NCBI GenBank assembly: GCA_026873275.1 | Contig: JANTUC010000004.1 | Coordinates: 1,984,001 to 2,048,000, forward strand | Direction of reading: 5' to 3' | Source of the DNA: Pseudopithomyces maydicus | Lineage: Eukaryota > Ascomycota > Dothideomycetes > Pleosporales > Didymosphaeriaceae | DNA length: 64,000 nucleotides | Part shown: positions 1 to 10,382 of the stretch, one piece after another | Layout: every line of letters begins with the position of its first letter | Position numbering within the stretch: the stretch's first letter is position 1 | Notes under the pieces: generated by a model | Databases searched by the model: none | Told to the model about the DNA's origin: nothing | Seen by the model: only the letters and a program-made list of their open reading frames with translations | Made by a program: the position numbers and the translations under genes

Positions 1-316
1 GGCTGTGGCGACGGCGCGGTCGAGATAGAGATGCGGGGGATAAGGGATCTCTGGAGCGCGCTAGTGCAGCGTCCACACGTGACGATGTTTCCACCTGCAC
101 CTGGGCACCTGGGCACCTGGGCACCTGGGCAGGGCTGCAGGACCCTGTGGACCTAAAATCAATTACTGGCTGATTGAGCATCCCTTGTTCTTTGGTTGTT
201 GACTGTACCTCTGTAGCTATCACAACAACCAAATTTGATATTCCGTCGGTACTAGGCCAAGAGAAAGGGTCTTGCATGTGAGGTCAACACCTCTCCGGTT
301 CATCAATAAATCTTGA
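1..316. other. Gene-free left edge with a short tandem repeat
   Basis: No coding exon is supported here. It lies downstream of the SDR gene on the minus strand and probably holds that gene's 3' UTR. The only structure is an 8-bp tandem repeat, listed separately. Confidence 0.6.
97..128. repeat. 8-bp tandem repeat, four copies
   Basis: Four perfect adjacent copies of GCACCTGG, followed by a partial GC. CACCTG is an E-box-type hexamer, so the array presents it repeatedly, but no regulatory role can be shown from sequence alone. Slippage is the simplest origin. Confidence 0.9.
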
Positions 317-1351
317 CTAGCATATAAATTTACATTTTTGCCCTCGAGGGCATATCAAACACATTTGATCTCCTCCCCCACGAAATGCATCCAGCATCTC
401 TTGGCCCATCCAACTCGCTCTACTCGTCGCAAGGCCTTTCTCAACATCATGGAACATATCGTTTTGTACCATAATTCCCGAACCGTTGGTCTATTACAAC
501 TTGGTCAGCATCTAGTTAATTGTAGCATACATAGGTGATGTCGCGGTGCAGTGATCCAAGGTCGTATCGAGAAAGCTTACCTTTGCCCCTTCATTCAACA
601 AAAAGCACACCGCCAACGCGATCGATTCCACCCTATTGATGGCCACCCCTGCATCGGCCATACTTTTCGCAGTTTCTTCTGGAGTCCTTTCCTTTGGGAC
701 TTTTTCCGAATGATTGATCATCGGGGTCACAGTGATCCCCGGAGCCACGCATGCAATCGAGATCCCTACCTTTGCTGTCTCAGCTTTCAAGCTCTTTACC
801 AAACCCACGACGCCGTGCTTGGCTGCTGTGTATAACGGCGCTCCGGTAGTACCCAGATAGCCGGCTACGCTGGCAGTGAGAACAATGTTTCCGCCTTCTT
901 TTCCGTTCTTCCTTAGGTAGTGGATAGCTAGTTTGGTGGTAGAGGATGCGGCGTTCAGGTCTACAGTGAGTGTTCGGTGGTCTGGAGCTGCCAGTTTACC
1001 GGATGCGTCCAATTCTTCGGTGAAGAATTGGTCGCGATACTCCATAATTCCGGCATTGACAAAAACCATGTCGAGACGGCCGAAGTGTTGATGAGCTTTC
1101 TCGAACGCATCTCGCTGCGAAGTCCATGAGGTCACGTCGCATTGAAGAAAGAGTACGTGTGAGGACTCATGTGTAAAGCTCGGAGGCGGGGGCTGCAAGT
1201 CTAGAAGAACGAGGTTGTGAGATGGGTTGAGGGATGCGAGTAAGGTTGCTGTTGCGAGACCGATGCCGGACGAGCCGCCGGTAATGAGAATGGTCTTTGG
1301 CGTCGACCTCAGAGAAGCGAAATTTGAGGCATCCGGCCTCAACGATGACAT
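317..1351 (-). CDS. Short-chain dehydrogenase/reductase (15-hydroxyprostaglandin dehydrogenase-like)
   Basis: NAD(P)-dependent oxidoreductase, about 314 aa; the substrate cannot be read from sequence. The Rossmann motif TGGSSGIG is at residues 24-31, NAGIM at 99-103, and the catalytic serine and YxxxK (YTAAK) at about 161 and 174-178. The exons I support are 581..1351 and 317..490. The 90-nt intron has donor GTAAGC, branch GCTGAC and acceptor ATAG. Without the splice the frame stops at 512 with an uncharacteristic tail. With it the protein continues as NEGAK then TNGSGIMVQ, which fits the usual C-terminus of this SDR group. The ATG at 1351 is the first in frame. A TATATAAA lies about 95 bp upstream. 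Confidence 0.88.
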
Positions 1352-1907
1352 TGTGGATATTTAAGAAACACGTCTGGAGAAATATCGATGATCTAGTATG
1401 GTGAAAGGTAAAGAGAATGAGATAAAGATCTACGAGGTTAGGCTGTTTATATAAGGAGCAAGCGCTAAGAACTATGCTGCATTATACTAGCCTATGCCGT
1501 ACTCTTGTTTAAGTTATATTTGCGCCCGGAACATGCGGGGTCGGTTTTGCGAGTGTCAGCAGTGAGAAGGAAGCGTACTGGATGGACAAGACCATATTCC
1601 CTTGCAGCTTCAAGGCGATGTGATTCATACGTTGACTGGTCAGATATATCAGCAAAAAAGGAGTCTATAGACGCCCCTCGGCTCACAACAGACTCAGAAT
1701 CCAGAACCGAATGCCCGAGAGCAAGCAGAATAGCCGAGGCGTTGAAGTATAAGCATGGAGGATTAGCCACAACACTTGCACCAGTGTGTTGGACCCTCCC
1801 TTGTTTCGCGCTAGCCGCTTACGCAGCCAACTTGGCGACACGGTTTCTCGACTTCAGCATATCGAACACCGCAGCGCAGCTCTGAACCCCGCAACAAATT
1901 CCTCACC
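1352..1907. promoter_or_regulatory. Divergent intergenic region between SDR and p24 genes
   Basis: About 555 bp separating two divergent start codons, so it must hold both promoters. Open frames occur on both strands, but none has recognisable protein character. Confidence 0.6.
1446..1453 (-). promoter_or_regulatory. TATA box of the SDR gene
   Basis: TATATAAA on the minus strand about 95 bp before the SDR start codon, leaving room for a short 5' UTR. The assignment rests on position and motif only. Confidence 0.5.
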
Positions 1908-2696
1908 ATGTGGCGCCCATCCCTGCTCCTCGCCACCGTGCTCGCGGTCCCCTCACAGGCGCTGCACTTCTTCATGGATGGCGCAGTCCAAAAGTGCTTC
2001 TTCGAAGAGCTGCCAAAGGACACGCTGGTAGTTGGTATGCGCACCTCTACCCCCACCCACGTCTACCTGCCCTCGACATACGTAGTTAACAGGCGGATAC
2101 AGGCCACTATGATGCTAAAGTGTGGGACGACAATGCGAAGAATTACATCGCCAAACCGGACATTGGTGTCTTCATCACCGTCGAAGAGACGTTCGACAAC
2201 AACCACCGCGTGGTAGCCCAGCGCGGCTCGGGCAACGGGAAGTTCACTTTCAGCGCGGCCGACAGCGGCGAGCACCGAATCTGCGTGGTCCCTCAGAATG
2301 TGCAACAAGGTGGTGCCTGGTTCGGCAGCGGTGTACACGCCAGTGTGAAGTTCACATTGGATTTGGCGATTGGCGAGACAAGCAAGATTGAAAGCACGGA
2401 TAAGAACAAACTAGATGATTTGTCGCAGAAGATTAGGGACTTGAACAGCAGGCTGCAGGATGTGCGGAGGGAGCAGGTCTTCCAGCGGGTACGTGGCCGG
2501 ATACTTTGACCCTGGGAAGTGGAATATACATGCTAATGGTTCACAGGAGCGTGAGGCCGAATTCCGCGATCAGTCTGAGCACACCAATTCCCGCGTCGTC
2601 CGATGGACTCTCATACAACTCGTCGTTCTCGGCGTTACTTGCGCATGGCAGCTGTCGCACCTGCGCGCTTTCTTCATCAAGCAGAAGCTCACATGA
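1908..2696 (+). CDS. p24 family (EMP24/GP25L) cargo receptor, alpha/ERP1-type
   Basis: Type I membrane protein of COPI/COPII vesicles that helps sort secretory cargo between ER and Golgi. Exons are 1908..2034, 2103..2488 and 2547..2696, encoding 220 aa. Introns use GTATGC..ACAG and GTACGT..ACAG with TTAAC and GCTAAT branch sequences. A signal peptide covers about residues 1-18. The GOLD domain starts with LHFFMDGAVQKCFFEELP, typical of the alpha (ERP1/5/6) branch. Next come a coiled-coil stretch (DDLSQKIRDLNSRLQDVRRE) and one membrane helix near residues 190-212. The tail ends KQKLT, a KxKxx dilysine signal for COPI retrieval. Which ERP paralogue this is remains open. Confidence 0.92.
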
Positions 2697-3384
2697 GCAC
2701 ATTATTTGGAATACGTGGAGGGAACGAGGCAATACCATATCATGCTAGGGAAAAGGTCGGATCAGCTCACTTGGGCTTTGGGTGCATTGGTGGTTTGTAC
2801 TGTACGATTCGGCGTTGTTGGGTCTCGATTAGCGATGGTGATAGAATTGAAGCACTTTATCTTGCTGCGATGGGGGACGCTCAAACGCATCGAACAAAGG
2901 TGAACTCGATGGACCGCGTGACGATAAATGCCTCCAGCGAGGTCATCAGCTAGCTCTACAATCTATGCGCCGCGCCGTAATGACCTGGCCGACGGCCACA
3001 GTGAGCATCAGAACTACCCTCCATCTTCCGCCAGATTCACAATTATGTCCCACTGTAAGCTCTTGCGGCGCAAGCTGGACAGTGTCGCACGCTCGGTCGA
3101 GGCCTCGTACCTCTCGGGCCTGATACGGCGTCGGGAGCCCGTCTACAGGTACGCGGTATTGAGGGGCAGAAGCATACAGTCTGCGTCATAAGTTGGGGCA
3201 TGCCTTCAATATAGGATCTCCCAGAGAATGTGTCGACGCCACAATCTCTGGCAAATTGAGCTTGCGTTCGGCGAGCAGGCGCGGCGACACGTCAACGCGT
3301 AAACAAACATACCCTACTGCAAAACAAACACCACTGCTTCTTCCTCAAGTATCTGGCAACACCAGATAGCTTAATGAAAAACAA
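2697..3384. other. Gap between p24 and U2 genes
   Basis: Probably the p24 3' UTR followed by the U2 3' flank. An 87-codon open frame at 2928-3191 (+) has no family resemblance, and I do not call it a gene. Confidence 0.5.
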
Positions 3385-3626
3385 ATGTTCGCATCGGCCA
3401 GAGGTAGTGTAATACTGGCGACACTGTGGTCTCAACTATAGGCAAGCCCAGGGAGAGGAGACCTGTTTGCAAAAATAAGAATAATCTTGAATGAGTCCGT
3501 AGACTCGTTTCAGAGATTAAACTGAAAAGAACAGATACTACACTTGATCTAAGCCTGCGATGTTGTTAGCAACCGAATGCAGTGCGGCGCATTGTCGTGG
3601 GTACGTACCAAAAGGCAAAGAGAGCT
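3385..3626 (-). ncRNA. U2: U2 spliceosomal snRNA gene, split by an intron
   Basis: Minus strand. After removal of 3555..3608 the RNA is about 188 nt, the normal fungal U2 size. Exon 1 (3609..3626) gives the 5' end with GCCTTTTG. Exon 2 (3385..3554) starts GCTTAGATCAAGTG. The branch-site recognition sequence GTAGTA is at 3536-3541, followed by the conserved CTGTTCTTTTCAG segment. The Sm site ATTTTTG is at 3470-3476. A GGTCTC/GAGACC stem and a terminal hairpin with GCCAGTATTACACTACC correspond to stems III and IV. U2 pairs with the intron branch site and with U6 in the spliceosome. The exact 5' and 3' ends are estimated to within a few nucleotides. A TATA box sits 33-40 nt upstream. Confidence 0.93.
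3555..3608 (-). other. mRNA-type intron inside the U2 snRNA gene
   Basis: 54 nt with donor GTACGT, branch TGCTAAC 13-19 nt before the end, and acceptor CGCAG. It lies between TTTTG and GCTTAG, inside the universally conserved stem I region. Excision joins them into the TTTTGGCTTAGATC expected of U2. Size and signals match the protein-gene introns elsewhere in this window. Confidence 0.88.
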
Positions 3627-3658
3627 AAAGAGAGAAGCAGGGTGAGGGTGCCGGCGGG

Positions 3659-3666
3659 TTTATATA
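3659..3666 (-). promoter_or_regulatory. TATA box of the U2 gene
   Basis: TATATAAA on the minus strand, 33-40 nt upstream of the inferred U2 5' end. This is the expected distance for RNA polymerase II initiation of a fungal snRNA. Confidence 0.75.
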
Positions 3667-4322
3667 GATTTGTGTGGACGCTAGCGTGCCAAGTCGCTAC
3701 CGACACCTTGCCCAATTAGGACATATCACGTGGAAAGACCAACGAGGGCGCCAGCCGCCTAGGCTCCCGCGCTCAGGCGCAGGTGCCTAGCTAAGGCTGC
3801 AATGTTAGGTTCCAGATCAATATATCGAGTAATCAGCATTGGGAGCCAAGTCGAACATTGAGATAGAGACATGAAGAACGGACAGAAGACACACATGTGC
3901 ACACGGCTACCTAGGTACCTACATATCAGAAGCAAGTGGAACTCAGTACTCTTTATGTTGTTTGTTTTGTGTTTGGAAAAAGTGGCAGCGGAGTAGCTGA
4001 GACTAGGTGAAAAAAAAGTATTCTTGATAGACTTTAATCCTCCTATGAGATGTATATACTCGGAGCTAAAAGTTCAAGAACTGATTTCACGCACAGGTCG
4101 GGAAAGCAAAACCCTTGATTCGTATCATGTACATTATAAAACACATGAATACAGCCACTCCATCATCCAGCACGTATACACATGAAACATGAAAAATGCC
4201 AAATCGATATTCTGATCGCCCGAAACGCCTCCGCTGTATCCAAAAACACCTCGCAAGTACGCTTACGGGAAGTCACAAACTCCATCCCAATGCTCAACAC
4301 AAAATTTCCTACTGCCATAATC
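3667..4322. other. Gap between U2 promoter and DUF3405 gene
   Basis: The U2 upstream region includes a CACGTG hexamer near 3727. The remainder is probably the DUF3405 3' UTR. No coding exon is seen. Confidence 0.5.
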
Positions 4323-6788
4323 TCATCGAGTCGTAATCTTTTGGTCTTCTTCTAAGCGCTCCTGGATCAAATCAACTTGCTTGACTGGGTGTAGCAGCAT
4401 AGCGGGAAGACACATTCGGCCTTCGCCAGCCAGCTCTTCCTGCTCCCCACCATCGTTGTCAACTTTGTAGCCGAGCCACCGCTTCCAAAGGTTCGGCGCA
4501 TGGCCTGCATGGTAGTACCAGGTAGTACCGAGGAAGTTATGCTGTCGGTCATCAGAGAAGACGGAGAGTCGGGAACCACCGCTTGCACCATTCCTGCCGT
4601 TATTGAAAATGGCTGCAAGATACTGGACAGGCCACTTGCGATCAATGTAGACGGGGTGTGGTGCATACACGGCTTTCAATCCATGGTGCAGGGCACACGA
4701 AGCTGGCCACATCTCGGAGAACATGGTGTGGCGGTGGATGGACTGCTCGCGATGCATTGTTTCCAGAAGACGACGCGAAAGACGACCGGATGTGTTGATA
4801 GCTACACGGCGAGGAGGCATGCCCTGTGTTTTATTGTAGCCCGTGATATCGTCAGCGAGGAGCCAGTTTGTGCCTTCGGGGTCAAAGAGCGGGTTTAGCA
4901 CAACCAGATCGGCTGGCTCCCCCACACCCCATTCATACTTATCTTCAATCAAAGTACGCGGGGGCTTGACAGCTTCGTCAATCTCGATATCAGGGTAATC
5001 AAGAGGTGGTTCCGGACCCCAGACTGGCTTTTCCTTTTTCTGACTCTCAATCTCGGGCATATGCGGGTTGGGCGGAAGGTGTGAAGACCAAGCATTTGCT
5101 TTGCTGTTGGTACCGTGCTCAGTCTGCGCGCGAACCATTTGAGAGAAATATTCCCATGATTCGTGAATTGCAGGCACATAAAAGCGAGCGTTACGCTCCC
5201 AAAGACCTTTCCGTGGTTGCTGGTCCGTCCATTGTGCGATTTGCTTGAACAGGTGGTAGTAGTGACCGGTGTAACGTACATCCATCTCCCAATGCCAGAA
5301 GAAGTCGAATTCGGGATGTTGATGGGCGAAGTAAGTGACGGGCATATAAGTCGAACGGTATGCACCGTGAACGGGCAGGTCACGGTACATCGAATCTTCC
5401 ACGCCGCCGTAAATCAATCCCATCTGGCGCTCGGACCAAAGCGTACCCATACCTGCGAATTCGGCAGGGAGAGAGTTGTTGAGCACTTGCTGATAGACTT
5501 CCTCTTCAGCCCAGATCTGCTTATTGTCATCCTTGACATGAATGAGGAAATGCACTTGATATTCGCCACCCGATCCGATACTGAGCTCAGAGACGAGCGA
5601 GCGAAGGTACATGATGTCTTCATCGTCGTATTCATAGTCGGACCATGTTCGGATCAGGACTGCAGTGCGAGGAAGGAGTTTGTTGTACTTCTGTTTTGGT
5701 TTTTGGTGTATCGTTCCGTTTGACCTTTTTGTATCGATGTCTCTGGCGTCAAGGGTCGTATCATCCAGGTTCTTCGCATCCATAGACTGGAACTTGTGCC
5801 CGCGATTTTTAGATGCTGGTTTGAATCGGCCTTTGTTTTTCTCCAAGCAGCGATCGAGAGCTTCGCCCCATTTGACTTGACGGAAGTCAACTTCAGGGCT
5901 CGCCTCCCACACTTTCTCGCTGCCTTCCCGATCACCTTCCATAGCAGAGCCAGTGCCTCCCCGCCTCTTGGAGTATCCGAGGCCATATGGACCCAGTCGC
6001 CCGAAGCGCTCGAAACAAACGTCTTTTCGTAACCCGAGTAGGTCGTAAGAGCCGATGACGTTGTCCGGCGTGCCCTTGGTAACGCCGTTGTATACCCTCG
6101 TCGTTGGGAGCTGTATCTTGTCCTTCGCATCCAAATAACACGTCTCGACTGGACCGTACTCGTCGATGTATTTCTGGCTTTGATAGTCTGGATAGGGGTT
6201 GAAAGGCACAGACTCAGGGAGATTGCCGCCTTCCATGCGCTTGTCCTTGGGGGATGCTTCCTTGTTCTCCTGCGGTGGCATTTCTGGATCTATGTCTTCT
6301 TTCTTCGGATATTCCGGCACATTTTCTTGCCTACTGACCAGCGTCCGAATCCCGCCATGGTATCTCTTCAGGAAAGGAAAGCTCTCCCACACAGGTTTAG
6401 GGGGCGGTCCCTGATGCAACCCCAGCTCAGCGCTCCGTATCGATGCCCAACTACGGTTCAGTAGAAAGAACATGAACAGCAGCAGAGTCGAGCCTATTGC
6501 CAAGCCAAGGTATCTGGTGAAGGCTCGCGGGTTCTTGTAGCTGTATGCGCTCACCGAGGGCCGTGTTATGGAACGCTGTATCCGTTTCGGCGGAACATAT
6601 TGGGCCGACGATGATCGAGACGAGTAGGGAGAAGACGTGGCGGAGGAATGGTAGCTTTCGTTGTCGTTGTCGTCGTCGTCGTCGCTACTCATGTGTTTCT
6701 CGTAACCGACTTCTTCCACATCGTACGTGGGGACTTGGTTGTATTGCGGTTTTCGCTTTGCCACCTGAAGTGGCCTGAAGCCCAGCAT
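4323..6788 (-). CDS. DUF3405 family type II membrane protein
   Basis: Single-exon gene of 821 aa. It has a charged, low-complexity N-terminal cytosolic part with an aspartate run at about 36-41. One membrane anchor lies at about residues 93-111 (LGLAIGSTLLLFMFFLL). A large lumenal domain follows, with motifs such as FFWHWEMDVRYTGHYY and RTWSDYEYDDEDIMYLR. This architecture matches the fungal DUF3405 family, which looks like a Golgi glycosyltransferase-type protein, although its reaction is not established. The ATG at 6788 begins MLGFRPLQ and is the first in frame. No intron is needed. The upstream neighbour on the same strand is unrelated. Confidence 0.85.
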   Translation of the reverse strand: MLGFRPLQVAKRKPQYNQVPTYDVEEVGYEKHMSSDDDDDNDNESYHSSATSSPYSSRSSSAQYVPPKRIQRSITRPSVSAYSYKNPRAFTRYLGLAIGSTLLLFMFFLLNRSWASIRSAELGLHQGPPPKPVWESFPFLKRYHGGIRTLVSRQENVPEYPKKEDIDPEMPPQENKEASPKDKRMEGGNLPESVPFNPYPDYQSQKYIDEYGPVETCYLDAKDKIQLPTTRVYNGVTKGTPDNVIGSYDLLGLRKDVCFERFGRLGPYGLGYSKRRGGTGSAMEGDREGSEKVWEASPEVDFRQVKWGEALDRCLEKNKGRFKPASKNRGHKFQSMDAKNLDDTTLDARDIDTKRSNGTIHQKPKQKYNKLLPRTAVLIRTWSDYEYDDEDIMYLRSLVSELSIGSGGEYQVHFLIHVKDDNKQIWAEEEVYQQVLNNSLPAEFAGMGTLWSERQMGLIYGGVEDSMYRDLPVHGAYRSTYMPVTYFAHQHPEFDFFWHWEMDVRYTGHYYHLFKQIAQWTDQQPRKGLWERNARFYVPAIHESWEYFSQMVRAQTEHGTNSKANAWSSHLPPNPHMPEIESQKKEKPVWGPEPPLDYPDIEIDEAVKPPRTLIEDKYEWGVGEPADLVVLNPLFDPEGTNWLLADDITGYNKTQGMPPRRVAINTSGRLSRRLLETMHREQSIHRHTMFSEMWPASCALHHGLKAVYAPHPVYIDRKWPVQYLAAIFNNGRNGASGGSRLSVFSDDRQHNFLGTTWYYHAGHAPNLWKRWLGYKVDNDGGEQEELAGEGRMCLPAMLLHPVKQVDLIQERLEEDQKITTR

Positions 6789-7580
6789 TTGCTCTACTTT
6801 CCACGGACGTAACGGACTATCTCATACGGTGTGTAGCGGGACAAGACGAGGCACAGGAGTGCGTCGGCAACAAAAAAAGGCGCGGGCGATGCGCTTCCTG
6901 ATCAAATATATGCTCGCCTCGAATCAAGTGCAAATGCAGCGGTACAAAAACGCCTAACAATTTTGTAGAAGCAGTGAGCGCGTTGTGAGCACCAAGTGGG
7001 CTTCTGTGTACGCCAAGGCGATAAACACACCTGCCGTTTCCCCAGCAGCAGGCGCGACCCCAGCGCACATCCCTGTTCACCATCATTCAACGTCACCTCC
7101 AACATGTTTGCGCCTGCTCGCATTCGCCTCATCGTCATGTGCACTGTTGATGGTATATCATCACGAAAGTTTATACCGAAACCATCTGTTCAGTCTGTTT
7201 CGCGCCTGCATCGCATAGGCACCGGTCAGCCGGAAAGTCGCCGTAAAATCTACCGGAAACTGGCCGGGGAAAATCGCTGCAATCGACGGACACCTAGTGT
7301 ATTGCCCATAATGGCATGTTCGCTCTTAGAAACTAGGTATGCGAAAATGCCCCGCGGAAGGGAAATTCGCCGGTCGGCCACCCAGTGATGCGTTCTGTCG
7401 TTGTTCTTCGTTCTTGAGGCCATATTCCCTTGTGCAAGACTGTCAGCTTCGCGGCCATCTTTACGCTGTGTGGGGTAGTCGGATCCATGTGCTTGAAACT
7501 TTTAACAGGTTTTGTAAAATGCGCATGCTACTTTGCCATAATCATGCGAATAATTCGAATCAGTGCCGAAAACAGCGCGC
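6789..7580. other. Upstream region of DUF3405 gene
   Basis: About 790 bp with only short open frames on both strands and no recognisable product. It presumably contains the DUF3405 promoter and the 3' end of the next minus-strand gene. Confidence 0.5.
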
Positions 7581-8454
7581 TCACCCAAGCACACCTCGAT
7601 CTTCCGTAAACGAGAACCAGACAAGTGTGCAAAAAGATACACTAATAGCCACCATAGCCACGGCACCAACCAACCAAGGCATCCGCTTCTTCTTCCGTCC
7701 TTCCTTATTCCTCTCGACCCTTGACTTCCATCGCTTGAACCACCAACCGTCCGCCCGGCTTGTTTCGTCCACCTCCATCTCGTCTTCTTGGTCTGCATTA
7801 CTCCAGTTATCCCCATTGATGTCCTCGCAGAACACTCTGATAGTCCAACCAGGTCTTGCTCTAGCGTCCCAATCTCCCGCTGTGACCTGCATCTGCTCGA
7901 GTTCATCCCATATTGATATACAAGCTGTACCGTCAACCTCCAAGGCGTTGAGAAGCATCGCCATGTATTTCCACTTGCGAAAGACGGTATGTTCTAGGTC
8001 GTAAGTGTGGGTTTTATCACCGAAATCGAAATTTACATGAATGGTAGCCTCTGCTACAAGGGTCCCTTCTTCTCCCCACAAGGTGCTATTCACGCGCAGA
8101 TTAGATGCAGTGCCGAAAGGTTCTAGAGGCAGCCAAAGTCCAGCTTCCAAATCAATGAAGCTTCCATCGCATGGCGATTGTTTGGATCGTTTGATCCCCG
8201 ACGTGGAGACCACCTCCTTAACTTCTCCGGTTCTGTCCCATATTGATCCCACTCCTTTACTGACTATAGATAATATGTATGTTACGATTGTAGACGTCGT
8301 GCTTGAGCTTTGCCAAGAAGACCGAGTATCGTTTGTTGTCGTTGAACGAATACTGTCCGATGATGGTAGTATATTAAATGTATCGATATTATTCTCCTCA
8401 TCTTCGAAACCCCCCGAGGATAATTATGACAGTCAGTACAGCTGGAGTCGGCAT
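7581..8454 (-). CDS. Hypothetical two-TM protein, frame broken at a G6 run
   Basis: Family not recognised. The first ATG on this strand (8454) begins MPTPAVLTVIIILGG, a membrane anchor. The frame then runs into a stop just after a run of six G (plus-strand C at 8410-8415). Reading five Gs instead keeps the protein open for 290 aa through a Ser/Thr-rich stretch, a soluble domain containing DLEHTVFRKWKYMAMLLNAL, a basic segment and a C-terminal membrane helix (MPWLVGAVAMVAISVSF) to the stop at 7581. The downstream part alone has no ATG start, only GTG. An upstream exon spliced in with an AAG acceptor near 8402 is the alternative, but its signals are weaker. Function is unknown. Confidence 0.5.
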
Positions 8455-10382
8455 CGACGCGAGCAGCGAGGGCGAACCTATCGACACTTGACATTGTACC
8501 GTTCCAAGATGTAGCGAACAGGGCCGATACGAAGAAAGATACGTGGAGCCGGAGCCCAGTTCTTCAGTATGAAGGTATACATTGAGTAGCTTATGCAATA
8601 TGCCTTTTATACTGGGTCCATTAAAACGACCGCCTCTCAAAGATTGACTGCTAGCATCTTCTCTATTCACAAACCATCTATTGCTGTGTGCATCGCGATG
8701 TAGAAATTGGTTGTCTTCAACAATCAAGCTGTGTAAACATCGCCTGCGTTCCTTTTCGCTCACCTTGTCTCGTCTGCAGTTTAATTGCACGCCTCGAAAG
8801 TCTTATCGACTACGTGTAACATTGCTGTCTTTTGTGATACACGGATACGTGCTTATACTAGATGATGTAAGTAAAATTGTCTTCCCTCCCACGTGTGTTT
8901 GACAGCTATAGGCATGTCCGGTGTATAACGGTGTTTGAAGGAAGGCTCCATCGAATGCAATACTGCTTTCCGCGTTCCACACAAGAAAAACAAGACGGGT
9001 GGCACTCAACATGCACATTGTTTTGCCAGTATTATAGATACAAAACCGACAACGAAATCAATGTGGCCCAATGCGTTGTTCCAGGTGCTTGGTCAGACAA
9101 GTTCGACACTCAGGTACCCCCCGGTCACAATTTCCACCAATAGTCATGGACTTGATCAGAAAAAAGGTCAAATACAAAAAGGTAAACACGAGTATATACT
9201 AAACTAAAAAAAAATAGGATCAGATCCCATCATTCGTTTACGTTGGGCCTGAAGAGGTTCACTGTGGAAACCCCTTCAACACCATAACAACCCGCGCAGC
9301 CTCGGGACACTCGAACTTACTACCATCTTACTCCTTCTCTATATCTTGAGAAGTCCGGATACGTAACCACTCTTGTAAGCGAGATTTTTCCCGGTGGTAC
9401 AGTTCTCAATCTGTCCTCCCTCCCCAGTGTCACCATGAGACTCCCATCCACCACTCATTCTGTACCATTCATACAGATAATCAATCATTTACCCACACAC
9501 CCACCACCTCCACGCTCCTTTCGCCCATGTATCCTAATATACAGCCTCAACAAAAAAACCCTTTCCCATCCTTCACCACCTGACTCGTATCCCCCGAGAT
9601 CGGTCCGCATTTCATTCGCAGCGCATAACGCCGCGCTGCCCTGTCCTACCCTGCATATGCACATTATCGCGTCGCACGCGCTCGGGAACGGGAAGCCGGG
9701 TTGATTCCCTGATGCTTGTCGAGAAGCGGACTAGATCCTGTCGAAAAGGGGAATGGTTGTAGATACGAGGGGTGTGCTATGGGCGTCAAGGGCGCGTCGG
9801 GTGATTGCGTGATGGGGCCCCTAGTTTGCGTATGAGGTTTTGTGTGAAAATAAAGAAAGGTAAGCGAGTGGAGCGGGTATGGCGGCGAGGGTACCCTTTG
9901 TGCGCGTGAAGTGAGCCGACAAGGTGGGTGCATGTGGGCAGAGGGATAGGGCACGACAAGAGGCATGTCTGATGTGTTGTTTTGCGGACAGGACATCGAT
10001 ATACCCTGATGCGATATGGAGATGGGTGGGCAGGGCAAAAAGTCATTTGATGAAGACAGGATGGTTAGACACGCAGTAGTTTGAATGACATAACTTCATA
10101 CATTTATTTAAATCATATATATATGGTGTACCGAACTTCTCCATGAGCTCATGGCAACATGAGCATCGCACACCTATTCGGCGCATGCAGGCCATCCCCG
10201 TGAGGAACAGAGCGCCCGCTCACCGGATCTATAACACAAAGCCAGAATACCATGTGCGCGCCAGCCCGACGGCGGTCGAGCAAGCGAAAGCCGAAGCCCA
10301 GTAAACAGTACAAACGCAAGAACTAAAAGATGCTGAAGGGAGAATGGGAGAAAGGGAAGATTGTGGTCTGAGCCTTTACAGA
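8455..10382. other. Long gap of about 1.9 kb
   Basis: I see no supported gene. The part next to the bZIP gene includes a TATATATA tract near 10117 and probably its 3' UTR. The 9.4-9.6 kb stretch is rich in C and T. No tRNA or snRNA pattern was recognised on either strand. Confidence 0.45.

Noticed and set aside
512..580. SDR reading frame running on to a stop at 512
   Set aside because: This is intron sequence. A donor at 580 and acceptor at 491 join to a tail with normal SDR C-terminal sequence.
2928..3191. 87-codon open frame between p24 and U2
   Set aside because: No family features and no support beyond openness.
3555..3608. U2 copy as a pseudogene with a random insertion
   Set aside because: The insert has donor, branch and acceptor at correct spacing, and its exact removal restores U2. 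A decayed copy would not be expected to do so while keeping the TATA box, Sm site and stems.
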